Assembly (NCBI RefSeq): GCF_963455295.1
Contig: NZ_OY734020.1
Location: 2,852,001 to 2,916,000 of the forward strand
Reading direction: 5' to 3'
Length of the DNA stretch: 64,000 bases
Source of the DNA: Candidatus Thiodiazotropha sp. CDECU1
Lineage (GTDB): Bacteria; Pseudomonadota; Gammaproteobacteria; Chromatiales; Chromatiaceae
The first letter of the stretch is position 1, and every line of letters begins with the position of its first letter. The notes below the pieces were generated by a model that saw only the letters and a list, made by a program, of their open reading frames with translations, did not search any database and was not told where the DNA came from. Made by a program: the position numbers and the translations under genes. Of the stretch, positions 55,758-63,344 are shown piece after piece.

Positions 55758-57353
55758 ATGAGTACAACCACTCTGACCCATGATGAGGCACATCATCACG
55801 AGGCACCGAAGGGCTGGCGCCGTTGGCTGTTCAGCACCAACCACAAGGACATCGGCACCCTCTACCTGCTGTTTGCATTGGCCATGCTGTTCCTGGGCGG
55901 CGCCAGTGCCATGTTGATCCGTATGGAGCTGTTCCAACCGGGCATCCAGTTTCTCGATCCCGATTTGTATAACAACCTGGTCACCAACCATGCCTTGATC
56001 ATGATTTTCGGCGGGGTGATGCCGGCGGCCGCGGGTTTGGCCAACTGGATGATCCCGATGATGATCGGCGCACCGGACATGGCCCTGCCACGTATGAATA
56101 ACCTCAGCTTCTGGGTGTTGCCGGCGGCCGCGACCATGCTGATCCTCTCCTTCGTGGTGCCCTTCTTCCCCGGCGGCGGCACCCAGATCAATACCGGCTG
56201 GACCCTCTATCCCCCGCTGTCGGTACAGGTCGGCATGTCCATGGACTTCCTGATCTTCGCCATCCACCTGCTGGGTATCTCCTCGGTGCTGGCCTCGATC
56301 AACATCATCGTCACCCTGCTGAATATGCGTGCGCCGGGCATGACCATGTTTAAGATGCCGATGTTCTGCTGGACCTGGCTGGTCACTGCCTTCCTGCTGA
56401 TCCTGGTGGTGCCGGTACTCGCAGGCGGTGTCACCATGCTGCTGTTCGACCGTCATTTCGGCACCAGTTTCTTCGATGCAGCCGGCGGTGGTGATCCAGT
56501 CCTGTTTCAACACCTGTTCTGGTTCTTCGGTCATCCCGAGGTCTACATCCTGCTGTTGCCCTCCATCGGGGTACTTGCCCATGTAATTCCGACTTTTGCG
56601 CGTAAGCCGCTGTTCGGATACAAATCGATGGTCGGCGCCATGCTGGCCGTGGCCACCATCGGCATGGTGGTGTGGGCGCACCATCAATACACCATCGGTA
56701 TGTCCCTGGGAGCGGTCACCTACTTTATGATCGGCACCATTCTGATCTCCATACCGGTGGGCCTGATGGTATTCAACTTCATCGCTACCATGTGGCGGGG
56801 CGCCATGACCTTTGAGACCCCGATGCTGTTCGCGGTAGGTATCGTCCTGATGTTCACCTTCGGGGGTTTGAGCGGCGTCATGTTGGCGGTGGTACCCGCT
56901 GACATGCAGTATCACGACAGTATGTTCGTGGTTGCCCACTTCCACTATGTGCTGATGCCGGGTGCGGTATTCGGCCTGTTTGCCGGGGTCTTCTACTGGC
57001 TGCCGAAATGGACCGGACATATGTATGACGAGAAGCTGGGGAAACTCTTTTTCTGGACCAATGTCATCGGCTTCAACATCACATTCTTCCCGCAGCACTT
57101 TCTCGGCTTGGCGGGAATGCCGCGACGCATCGTCGACTACAACATGATGTTCACTGAGTTCAACGTAGTGTCGAGTATCGGAGCGATAGTCTTTGGCCTC
57201 AGCCATCTGCTGCTGCTGTATATCGTCATCAAGACCATCCGTGGTGGCAAGAAGGCTGAAAGCAGGGCCTGGGAAGGCGCCAAAGGCCTGGAATGGGAGT
57301 TGGACTCTCCACCGGCCTTCCACACCTGGACTGTCGCCCCCCAGATCAAGTAG
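55758..57353 (+). CDS. ctaD: Cytochrome c oxidase subunit I
   Basis: This 531-residue heme-copper oxidase core has twelve membrane helices. Visible motifs are STNHKDIGTLYLLF, NHALIMIFGGVMP, the CuB/cross-linked Tyr and proton-channel segment WFFGHPEVYILLLPS, WAHHQYTIGM and FHYVLMPG. The Glu in GHPEVY assigns it to the A1 class, which pumps protons through both D and K channels. It reduces oxygen to water at the inner membrane. It follows ctaC by 14 bases and precedes a very small gene and ctaG. Confidence 0.97.
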   Translation: MSTTTLTHDEAHHHEAPKGWRRWLFSTNHKDIGTLYLLFALAMLFLGGASAMLIRMELFQPGIQFLDPDLYNNLVTNHALIMIFGGVMPAAAGLANWMIPMMIGAPDMALPRMNNLSFWVLPAAATMLILSFVVPFFPGGGTQINTGWTLYPPLSVQVGMSMDFLIFAIHLLGISSVLASINIIVTLLNMRAPGMTMFKMPMFCWTWLVTAFLLILVVPVLAGGVTMLLFDRHFGTSFFDAAGGGDPVLFQHLFWFFGHPEVYILLLPSIGVLAHVIPTFARKPLFGYKSMVGAMLAVATIGMVVWAHHQYTIGMSLGAVTYFMIGTILISIPVGLMVFNFIATMWRGAMTFETPMLFAVGIVLMFTFGGLSGVMLAVVPADMQYHDSMFVVAHFHYVLMPGAVFGLFAGVFYWLPKWTGHMYDEKLGKLFFWTNVIGFNITFFPQHFLGLAGMPRRIVDYNMMFTEFNVVSSIGAIVFGLSHLLLLYIVIKTIRGGKKAESRAWEGAKGLEWELDSPPAFHTWTVAPQIK

Positions 57354-57366
57354 GAGTTAGAGGACG

Positions 57367-57519
57367 ATGAGAATACCTGCATATCAAACCGCGGAATTGA
57401 GACGCAAGAACCTGCGCTTGGCTTGGGGCTTGGCCGGACTGGCCCTGTTCTTCCTTGTGACCTCTTTCCCTTTCTGGTCCGGCATCTTCCGGATAGTCGG
57501 CACACAGGCTACGCAATGA
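57367..57519 (+). CDS. Small membrane protein of the oxidase operon, 50 residues
   Basis: The frame from MRIPAYQTAELRRKNLRLAW encodes a 50-residue protein with one membrane helix (about 22-44, LALFFLVTSFPFW). AGAGGACG precedes the ATG. Its stop overlaps the ctaG start in ATGA, so the two are translationally coupled. Small single-helix proteins of this kind are found between ctaD and ctaG in other gammaproteobacteria and are annotated as oxidase small assembly proteins. The exact role is not known. Confidence 0.75.
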   Translation: MRIPAYQTAELRRKNLRLAWGLAGLALFFLVTSFPFWSGIFRIVGTQATQ

Positions 57520-58133
57520 AGCAACAGGTATCAGACAATCAGCGCAAGAACCGCCGCACGACCTTGATGTTGTCCGGACTGGTGCTGGCGATGTTTGGCT
57601 TTGGCTTTGCCCTGGTACCCTTATACAACCTGTTCTGCCAGATTACGGGGACCCAATCCCTCGCTCAACGCAGCGCCATCGGCCAGGTCGCTGCAACTTC
57701 TGACCGGGTAGACCAAACCCGCTGGGTCACGGTGAAGTTCGACACCACGGTAAACCCGAACCTGCCCTGGGAGTTCGTGGCCGAAACCACCAAGATGCGT
57801 GTCCATCCGGGGCAGATCTACGAGGTCAATTTCCTCGCGCGAAACCGCAGCCACAGCGCCGTCACCGGGCAGGCCATACCCAGTGTGGCGCCATGGCAGG
57901 CAACACCCTATTTCAGCAAACTTGAGTGTTTCTGCTTCAACAAGCAGAAGCTTGACGGCAGCCAGAAGACCACCATGCCGTTGCAGTTCATGGTGTCGAC
58001 GGAACTGCCTGATGAGATCAACTCATTGACGCTCTCATACAGTTTCATGCGCCTGAAAGAGGAGCAAAAGGACAAAAAGAACGATCAGGATAGTGAACTT
58101 CCGCCCATGATTGCGGCAACCCCCGATCAATAG
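57516..58133 (+). CDS. ctaG: Cytochrome c oxidase assembly protein CtaG/Cox11
   Basis: The 205-residue protein from MKQQVSDNQRKNRR has one membrane helix (about 16-36) and a periplasmic Cox11 domain with the copper-binding motif CFCF (in FSKLECFCFNKQ). Cox11 delivers copper to the CuB site of subunit I. The start overlaps the preceding small gene's stop; the longer frame from 57423 lies inside that gene. The gene is followed by ctaE after a 67-base gap. Confidence 0.93.
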   Translation: MKQQVSDNQRKNRRTTLMLSGLVLAMFGFGFALVPLYNLFCQITGTQSLAQRSAIGQVAATSDRVDQTRWVTVKFDTTVNPNLPWEFVAETTKMRVHPGQIYEVNFLARNRSHSAVTGQAIPSVAPWQATPYFSKLECFCFNKQKLDGSQKTTMPLQFMVSTELPDEINSLTLSYSFMRLKEEQKDKKNDQDSELPPMIAATPDQ

Positions 58134-58200
58134 CTAACAGACCAGATCAAGCAAACACCATGACTATGACAACAAGATCAATATCGAGAGGAGTATCAGC

Positions 58201-59073
58201 ATGTCGGTAAAGGAACACAGCGGGGATTATTTCATACCCGATCCCAGTCCCTGGCCCATCATTGGCATGGCATCCCTGCTGACTACCCTGTTCGGCGCAG
58301 CACTGGCCATGAACGGGGTCTCCATCGGCGGCTACATAGTCTTCGCCGGCCTGCTGCTCTTCTTCTTTCTGCTGTTTGGCTGGTTTCGGGATGTCATCGG
58401 AGAGAACCTGAACGACTGTTATAACAAACAGGTCGATACCTCATTCCGCATGGGGATGTTCTGGTTCATTGCCTCGGAGGTGTTTTTCTTTCTCACCTTT
58501 TTCGGCTCGCTCTACTATATCCGCAACATTGCCCTGCCATGGCTCGGTGGAGAGGGTTACCTGGGCATGTCGAATGAGATCCTCTACAGCGGATTCGAGG
58601 CAGCATGGCCATCCCACGGCCCCGGTGAGCTGGGGGGTGCCTTCCAACCGATGGGCGCGTGGGGCATTCCCGCCATGAATACCCTGATCCTGCTCACCAG
58701 TGGCGTCACCATCACCTGGGCCCATTGGGGATTAAAACTCGATAATCAGAAACAACTGGTTTGGGGTCTGATTGCAACCATTGCCCTGGGTCTGCTGTTC
58801 GTCGCACTCCAGGCCTATGAATATATCCACGCCTACTCCGAGCTGAATCTCACCCTGGAAACGGGCGCCTATGGCTCCACCTTTTACATGCTGACGGGAT
58901 TTCACGGCTTTCATGTCACCATGGGTGCGGTGATGTTGATGGCCATACTCGGCCGCAGCATGAAGAGCCACTTCAGCGCCCATAACCATTTCGCCTTTGA
59001 GGCGGTGGCCTGGTACTGGCATTTTGTTGATGTGGTCTGGCTGGGTCTCTTTATATTCGTCTACTGGCTCTAA
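58201..59073 (+). CDS. ctaE: Cytochrome c oxidase subunit III
   Basis: This 290-residue protein has about seven membrane helices and the subunit III motifs FRMGMFWFIASEVFFF and FHGFHVTMGAVML, and ends with AWYWHFVDVVWLGLF. It stabilises the proton uptake path of subunit I. GAGAGGAGTATCAGC upstream gives a strong ribosome binding site. It is the last of the three core subunits and converges with the DUF2909 gene. Confidence 0.95.
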   Translation: MSVKEHSGDYFIPDPSPWPIIGMASLLTTLFGAALAMNGVSIGGYIVFAGLLLFFFLLFGWFRDVIGENLNDCYNKQVDTSFRMGMFWFIASEVFFFLTFFGSLYYIRNIALPWLGGEGYLGMSNEILYSGFEAAWPSHGPGELGGAFQPMGAWGIPAMNTLILLTSGVTITWAHWGLKLDNQKQLVWGLIATIALGLLFVALQAYEYIHAYSELNLTLETGAYGSTFYMLTGFHGFHVTMGAVMLMAILGRSMKSHFSAHNHFAFEAVAWYWHFVDVVWLGLFIFVYWL

Positions 59074-59078
59074 GGCCA

Positions 59079-59303
59079 CTATTGAGGCAGCAGACTATGA
59101 GGCTGAAGCAGACCGAAGAAATATCCTGCCATGAGTAGAATGAACAGCAACAGCGATAGTACTACCCTTAGGGTCAAGGCGCGCACCACGCGGGTACTGT
59201 CGTTCTTGCCATCGTCCTTGGCCATATAGTACATCCCCTGAAACAGGCTGAAGAGGATGAATCCCAGGACCAGCAACACAGGTAGTTTGTATATGATATC
59301 CAT
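59079..59303 (-). CDS. DUF2909 family twin-helix membrane protein
   Basis: The 74-residue protein starting MDIIYKLPVLLVLGFILFSL has two membrane helices separated by a polar loop (MAKDDGKNDSTRVVRALTLR), the DUF2909 pattern. GGGAGCGATC precedes the start at 59303. It is the only minus-strand gene in the oxidase cluster, a placement seen in many gammaproteobacteria. The function is unknown but probably linked to the oxidase. Confidence 0.85.
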   Translation of the reverse strand: MDIIYKLPVLLVLGFILFSLFQGMYYMAKDDGKNDSTRVVRALTLRVVLSLLLFILLMAGYFFGLLQPHSLLPQ

Positions 59304-59383
59304 GATCGCTCCCAATCCGGACTTGATATGCTATGCCTGCCGCTACCACAATAGCAGAAACAGATAATTTCACTATAGTCACT

Positions 59384-60121
59384 ATGACCAGCAGCACCCG
59401 TCAATTTCGCGCCCAGGCAATCCCTACAGTAATTATGGTAATCCTGGCGCCCCTCTTTTTCGGCCTCGGTATCTGGCAGCTCGATCGTGCCGAACAGAAA
59501 CGCAATCAGGGCGCCTCATTGGAACTGCGGCGCAAGCAGCCGCCACTATCGCTGACCGGGCCCCACCCCGATGCCGAACAACTGCTGTTCCGCCGGGTTG
59601 AGGCGCAAGGGCGCTATCTTAGCGATAAAAGCGTGCTGATTGAAAACCGCAAGCATCGGGGTAAAACCGGCTTCCATCTGATTACACCCCTGCAACTCCT
59701 GGATAGCAATACAGTGCTACTGGTCAATCGGGGTTGGATCACCCATGATCAAATCGATCAGGCCCTGGCCGAAGTTGACAAGGGTGAAACACTGACCATC
59801 AGCGGCGAAGTAAGAATCCCACAGCCACCGGCCATCGAACTTAAACAACAGGCTACGGCGAAAACTGACACACCGCCCCGCTGGCCCTTCCTCACCCTGG
59901 ACCATTTCAGTGATTGGTCAGGCCTGGAGATCCTCCCCTTCATAGTGCTGCAATCGGCTCAGGACGAACATGGTTTCGTCCGCCAATGGCCTCACCCCCG
60001 GGTCAGCGACATGATGCACATCGGCTATGCCATACAATGGTTTGCCTTCGCCATCATCACCCTGTTGATCTGGCTCCGGTTGTCACTGCACAAGCGCGAT
60101 GAAAGCGGAGTCGCACTATGA
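59384..60121 (+). CDS. SURF1 family oxidase assembly protein
   Basis: The 245-residue protein from MTSSTRQFRAQAIPTV has a membrane helix near each end (about 13-32 and 217-237) and SURF1 signatures: FFGLGIWQLDRAEQK, RRVEAQGRYL, VLLVNRGWI and GYAIQWFAFAII. SURF1 assists heme a insertion into subunit I. No clear ribosome binding site precedes 59384; a 17-codon longer frame also lacks one. The stop overlaps the next gene's start in ATGA. Confidence 0.9.
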   Translation: MTSSTRQFRAQAIPTVIMVILAPLFFGLGIWQLDRAEQKRNQGASLELRRKQPPLSLTGPHPDAEQLLFRRVEAQGRYLSDKSVLIENRKHRGKTGFHLITPLQLLDSNTVLLVNRGWITHDQIDQALAEVDKGETLTISGEVRIPQPPAIELKQQATAKTDTPPRWPFLTLDHFSDWSGLEILPFIVLQSAQDEHGFVRQWPHPRVSDMMHIGYAIQWFAFAIITLLIWLRLSLHKRDESGVAL

Positions 60122-60762
60122 CAAGTGTTGCCGACAATAACCTCAAGCCACGCAGTCTTGCCTCCCTATGGGTATTGATCGCACTGTTTGCCCTGCCGAT
60201 GATCGCTGCCTGGGTATTCTTCCTAAACCCTCAATGGCTACCCACCGGACGCAGCAACAATGGTGAGTTGATCGATCCACCCCGTTCTGTCCAGACACTG
60301 CGTTTGCAGACTGCGGATGGTGAGTTGTTCGACTGGCAGTCGCTGCAGGATATGTGGAGTATGACCCTGGTCGGCGAAGGGGGCTGTGACGCCGCCTGCA
60401 TCGAGATATTGATCATGGCGCGTCAGATCCGCCGCGCCACTGCCGCGAATCGTCAGCGCATCGCCCGCCTGTTGATTCTCATGCCCGACGCAAATGGTCG
60501 TCTGGAGCTGCCGAATATGGGTGGCCTTGAAGGCACCCAGCTGCTGATCGCGGATAACAGTCAACGCGCCAGCATCCAATCCCTGTTTCCTCTACAGCTG
60601 TCGGAGCAGGCAATCCCCATCTTTCTCATCGATCCCCGGGGTGACCTGATGATGAAGCACGATACCACCAAGATCGGCACCAAAGAGATTCTGCAGGATC
60701 TTGAAAAACTACTCGAAGCCTCGCAAAACTGGGCTCAAGGAGGTCGCTATGGCCATCAGTAA
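60118..60762 (+). CDS. Sco-like thioredoxin-fold membrane protein of the oxidase operon
   Basis: This 214-residue protein has one N-terminal membrane helix (about 16-36) and a periplasmic domain in which EGGCDAACIEIL carries a CX3C motif in the position of the CPDIC motif of Sco copper chaperones. IFLIDPRGDLMMKHDTT near the C terminus resembles the region of the conserved Sco histidine but is divergent. Such proteins occur between surf1 and ctaA in other gammaproteobacteria. It overlaps surf1 by four bases and ctaB by 14. It may deliver copper to CuA or act as a reductase. Confidence 0.7.
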   Translation: MTSVADNNLKPRSLASLWVLIALFALPMIAAWVFFLNPQWLPTGRSNNGELIDPPRSVQTLRLQTADGELFDWQSLQDMWSMTLVGEGGCDAACIEILIMARQIRRATAANRQRIARLLILMPDANGRLELPNMGGLEGTQLLIADNSQRASIQSLFPLQLSEQAIPIFLIDPRGDLMMKHDTTKIGTKEILQDLEKLLEASQNWAQGGRYGHQ

Positions 60763-61672
60763 TATTTCCACACAGCAGGCGGTCAGCTTTGCCTGGCGCC
60801 ACTATTATGAGATGACCAAACCCAAGGTCGTACTGCTCATCGCCTTTACCGCCCTGGTTGGCATGCTGCTGTCGCGGGATGGCCTGGTACCCTTGCAACC
60901 ATTGCTGTTCGGTTTGCTCGGCATCTCCCTCGCGGCCGCCTCAGGCGCTGTGATCAACCATGTCATCGATCAGCGCATCGATGCCATGATGGACAGGACC
61001 AGCTGGCGCCCCATTCCCAGCGGTCATATGGACACCCCCCATGCAATCACCTTTGCCCTGCTCCTGGGTGGCATCTCCATGCTGCTGCTCTATTTTCTGG
61101 TGAACCCGCTGACCGCCCTGCTCACCTTTTTCGCCCTGATCGGTTATGCCGTGATCTACACCCTCTATTTAAAACGCAATACCCCGCAAAACATCGTCTG
61201 GGGTGGTTTGGCCGGGGCAGCACCACCACTGCTGGGTTGGTGTGCAGTGACCGGTGAGGTCACTATGGAACCATTTCTGTTGTTATTGATTATCTTCGTC
61301 TGGACACCACCCCATTTCTGGCCCCTGGCGATCCATCGCCGGGATGATTACGCCAAGGCCGATGTGCCGATGCTGCCGGTCACCCACGGGATCGACTTCA
61401 CCAAGCAGCAGGTCTTGATCTATGCCATTATGCTGCTGGCGGTCTCCCTGCTGCCCTTCGCCATCCAGATGAGCGGCTATCTCTACCTGATCGGGGCGTT
61501 CGTGCTGGGCTGTGTCTTTGTCTACCACGCGGTAAAGCTGTTGCAGAGTGAAGGACGCGACCACGCCATGAAGACCTTCGCGTTTTCGATTCTCTACCTC
61601 AGCCTGCTCTTCACCCTGCTGCTGGCGGATCACTATTTGAGCCTGTTCCTGGCATCGGGTAGCACAGTCTAA
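60749..61672 (+). CDS. ctaB: Protoheme IX farnesyltransferase
   Basis: This 307-residue UbiA-type prenyltransferase makes heme O from heme B. It begins MAISNISTQQAVSF after a perfect AGGAGG (60738-60743) and has about nine membrane helices. The prenyl-binding motifs NHVIDQRIDAMMDRTSWRP and HFWPLAIHRRDDYAKAD are visible. The heme A synthase gene ctaA, commonly just upstream, is absent here. The gene overlaps the Sco-like gene by 14 bases. Confidence 0.94.
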   Translation: MAISNISTQQAVSFAWRHYYEMTKPKVVLLIAFTALVGMLLSRDGLVPLQPLLFGLLGISLAAASGAVINHVIDQRIDAMMDRTSWRPIPSGHMDTPHAITFALLLGGISMLLLYFLVNPLTALLTFFALIGYAVIYTLYLKRNTPQNIVWGGLAGAAPPLLGWCAVTGEVTMEPFLLLLIIFVWTPPHFWPLAIHRRDDYAKADVPMLPVTHGIDFTKQQVLIYAIMLLAVSLLPFAIQMSGYLYLIGAFVLGCVFVYHAVKLLQSEGRDHAMKTFAFSILYLSLLFTLLLADHYLSLFLASGSTV

Positions 61673-61708
61673 CCGATGAAAATCGTGCCCTGAGACCCTA
61701 TTCGTAGT

Positions 61709-61994
61709 GTAGGGTGCGGCTTGCCGCACCGATTGCCCTGCATACGAACCAAAAAGGGTAAAATCTGAGATATTCCTGTTTTTTTTTAATCCCGCGCAAA
61801 ACCCGGATCGGTTACGGTGCGGCAAGCCGCACCCTACGATATTCTTAAAGCTTGCGTTGACCCAGCTTCGTCAGATAGAAGTGTAGGGTGGGGCCCAGCC
61901 CCACCGAATGTTGTTAATAATGGATTGATTGGTGGGGCAGGGCCCCACCCTACACTATTGTAAAAGCTTGCGTTGACTCTGCTTCGTTAGATAG
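61709..61994. repeat. REP-like palindromic repeat cluster, copy set 2
   Basis: Two inverted pairs follow ctaB. Pair A (61709-61730 and 61816-61837) has perfect 22-base arms with core AGGGTGCGGCTTGCCGCACC. Pair B (61881-61905 and 61931-61955) has core GTAGGGTGGGGCCCAGCCCC and its inverted partner. Each pair is followed by the same 32-base tail (61847-61878 and 61963-61994), containing AAAGCTTGCGTTGAC and GCTTCGT. The rest of 61673-62060 holds nothing else I recognise. The units match those at 35946-36080, without that tail. Confidence 0.7.
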
Positions 61995-62060
61995 TGTTTT
62001 AGGAGTAACATAACCCTATATTACTGTGTTAGAGACCTTACCAAGGCCGGGAATCAACGG

Positions 62061-63134
62061 ATGAAAGCACTTTTCGAAAAACTAATCCGTAATACTACCT
62101 CTCTCATAAACCGAATCGCCCGGCTCTATCATCCTCAGACATTGCGGGAGAAGGGTTGGATTTGGGGCAGTATGCTCGGCATCGTCACGCTTGCCATCAT
62201 CCTTTTTATGCTCGGTCTCTACTGGAGCAGTGTGCCCGAGCCCTTCGATGTACGCGACAACACCCGCGGCATGTTGCAGGAGATGGACATGGAGCCTGTT
62301 ACCGGCTCCTACACCACCGCCGCACTGATCACTGTCATGGAGACCCTGCTGGAAAAACCCGGGGGCTATCTGAGCAATGACATCATGCCGCCGAGTGTGT
62401 TTCTGGACAACATCCCGAATTGGGAGTTTGGGGCACTGACCCAGATCCGCGACCTGGCCCGGTCACTGCGAAACGATATGAGCCGCTCCCAGTCCCAGTC
62501 ACTGGAAAACGAAGACCTGGCCATCGCCGAACCCCAATTCAACTACAGTAACGACTCCTGGATCTTCCCTTCTACCGAGGGGGAGTACCGCACAGGCCTG
62601 AAGGCACTGAGACGCTATCTCAACGGCCTCTCGCAACAGGGTGAGATGAGCACCCAGTTCTTTGCCCGCGCCGATAATCTGCGTGACTGGCTGGCGGTGG
62701 TGGAAAAACGCCTGGGAAGTCTGTCACAGCGCTTGAGCGCCAGCGTGGGTCAGGAGCGCATCAATACCGACCTGGCCGGCGATCCCGCTGCCGCACAATC
62801 CACCACCACCTCGGACCATGTCAGTGTACAAACCCCCTGGCTGGAGATCGACGATGTCTTCTACGAGGCCCGCGGCGCCACCTGGGCGTTGATCCACTTC
62901 CTGCATGCAGTGGAGATCGACTTTCAGGATATATTGCGCAAGAAGAATGCCCTGGTGAGCCTGCGCCAGATCATCCGCGAACTGGAAGCCACCCAGGGTC
63001 CCATCAGCAGCCCGATGGTATTGAATGGCAGTGGCTTGGGGATCTTCGCCAACTACTCCCTGGTGATGGCCTCTTACATTTCACGCGCCAATGCGGCGGT
63101 GATCGACCTGAGGAGTCTGTTGAGTCAGGGTTAG
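62061..63134 (+). CDS. DUF2333 family inner-membrane protein
   Basis: This 357-residue protein has one N-terminal membrane helix (about 33-55, MLGIVTLAIILFMLGLYW) and a large, mostly helical domain with EPVTGSYTTAALITVMETLL and PGGYLSNDIMPPSVFLDNIP, which is the DUF2333 signature. The function is unknown; it probably faces the periplasm. Its stop is one base from the convergent 57-residue gene. Confidence 0.85.
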   Translation: MKALFEKLIRNTTSLINRIARLYHPQTLREKGWIWGSMLGIVTLAIILFMLGLYWSSVPEPFDVRDNTRGMLQEMDMEPVTGSYTTAALITVMETLLEKPGGYLSNDIMPPSVFLDNIPNWEFGALTQIRDLARSLRNDMSRSQSQSLENEDLAIAEPQFNYSNDSWIFPSTEGEYRTGLKALRRYLNGLSQQGEMSTQFFARADNLRDWLAVVEKRLGSLSQRLSASVGQERINTDLAGDPAAAQSTTTSDHVSVQTPWLEIDDVFYEARGATWALIHFLHAVEIDFQDILRKKNALVSLRQIIRELEATQGPISSPMVLNGSGLGIFANYSLVMASYISRANAAVIDLRSLLSQG

Positions 63135-63135
63135 G

Positions 63136-63309
63136 TTATCGATCCTCTCGTTTCTTTTCCTGATCAAGCGCTTTCCTGTGGGAATCTTGCAGCTTTTCAC
63201 GCTGTCTCTTTTTCCTTATTGCCTCGATCAGTTCACGCTCACGCTTGGCAAAATAGATATCCTCTTCCGCCTGCCCTTTTAACCAAAGTTTATTGAGTGA
63301 GTCAGCCAT
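63136..63309 (-). CDS. Small charged hypothetical protein, 57 residues
   Basis: The frame begins MADSLNKLWLKGQAEEDIYF and continues with strongly charged helix-forming sequence (AKRERELIEAIRKKRQREK). Proteins of this type, with WLKGQAEEDIYFAKRDRELI-like N termini, are conserved small hypotheticals in gammaproteobacteria. No cysteines or membrane segment. It is convergent with DUF2333 and lies 35 bases after the desaturase gene on the same strand. The function is unknown. Confidence 0.7.
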   Translation of the reverse strand: MADSLNKLWLKGQAEEDIYFAKRERELIEAIRKKRQREKLQDSHRKALDQEKKREDR

Positions 63310-63344
63310 TTACTATCTCAGGTTATCTTGATCCTGTCTTGAAA

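Noticed and set aside
55671-57323. Minus-strand open frame of about 550 codons opposite ctaD
   Set aside because: The product is a His/Gln/Asp-rich low-complexity chain made by the reverse of membrane-protein codons, and ctaD itself is unambiguous.
58165-58215. Sixteen-codon frame before ctaE
   Set aside because: It overlaps the ctaE ribosome binding site and start, and is too short to support.
61709-61955. Possible CRISPR array from the repeated palindromes
   Set aside because: The units are inverted pairs of two different cores with unequal spacing, not direct repeats with uniform spacers, and there are no cas genes.
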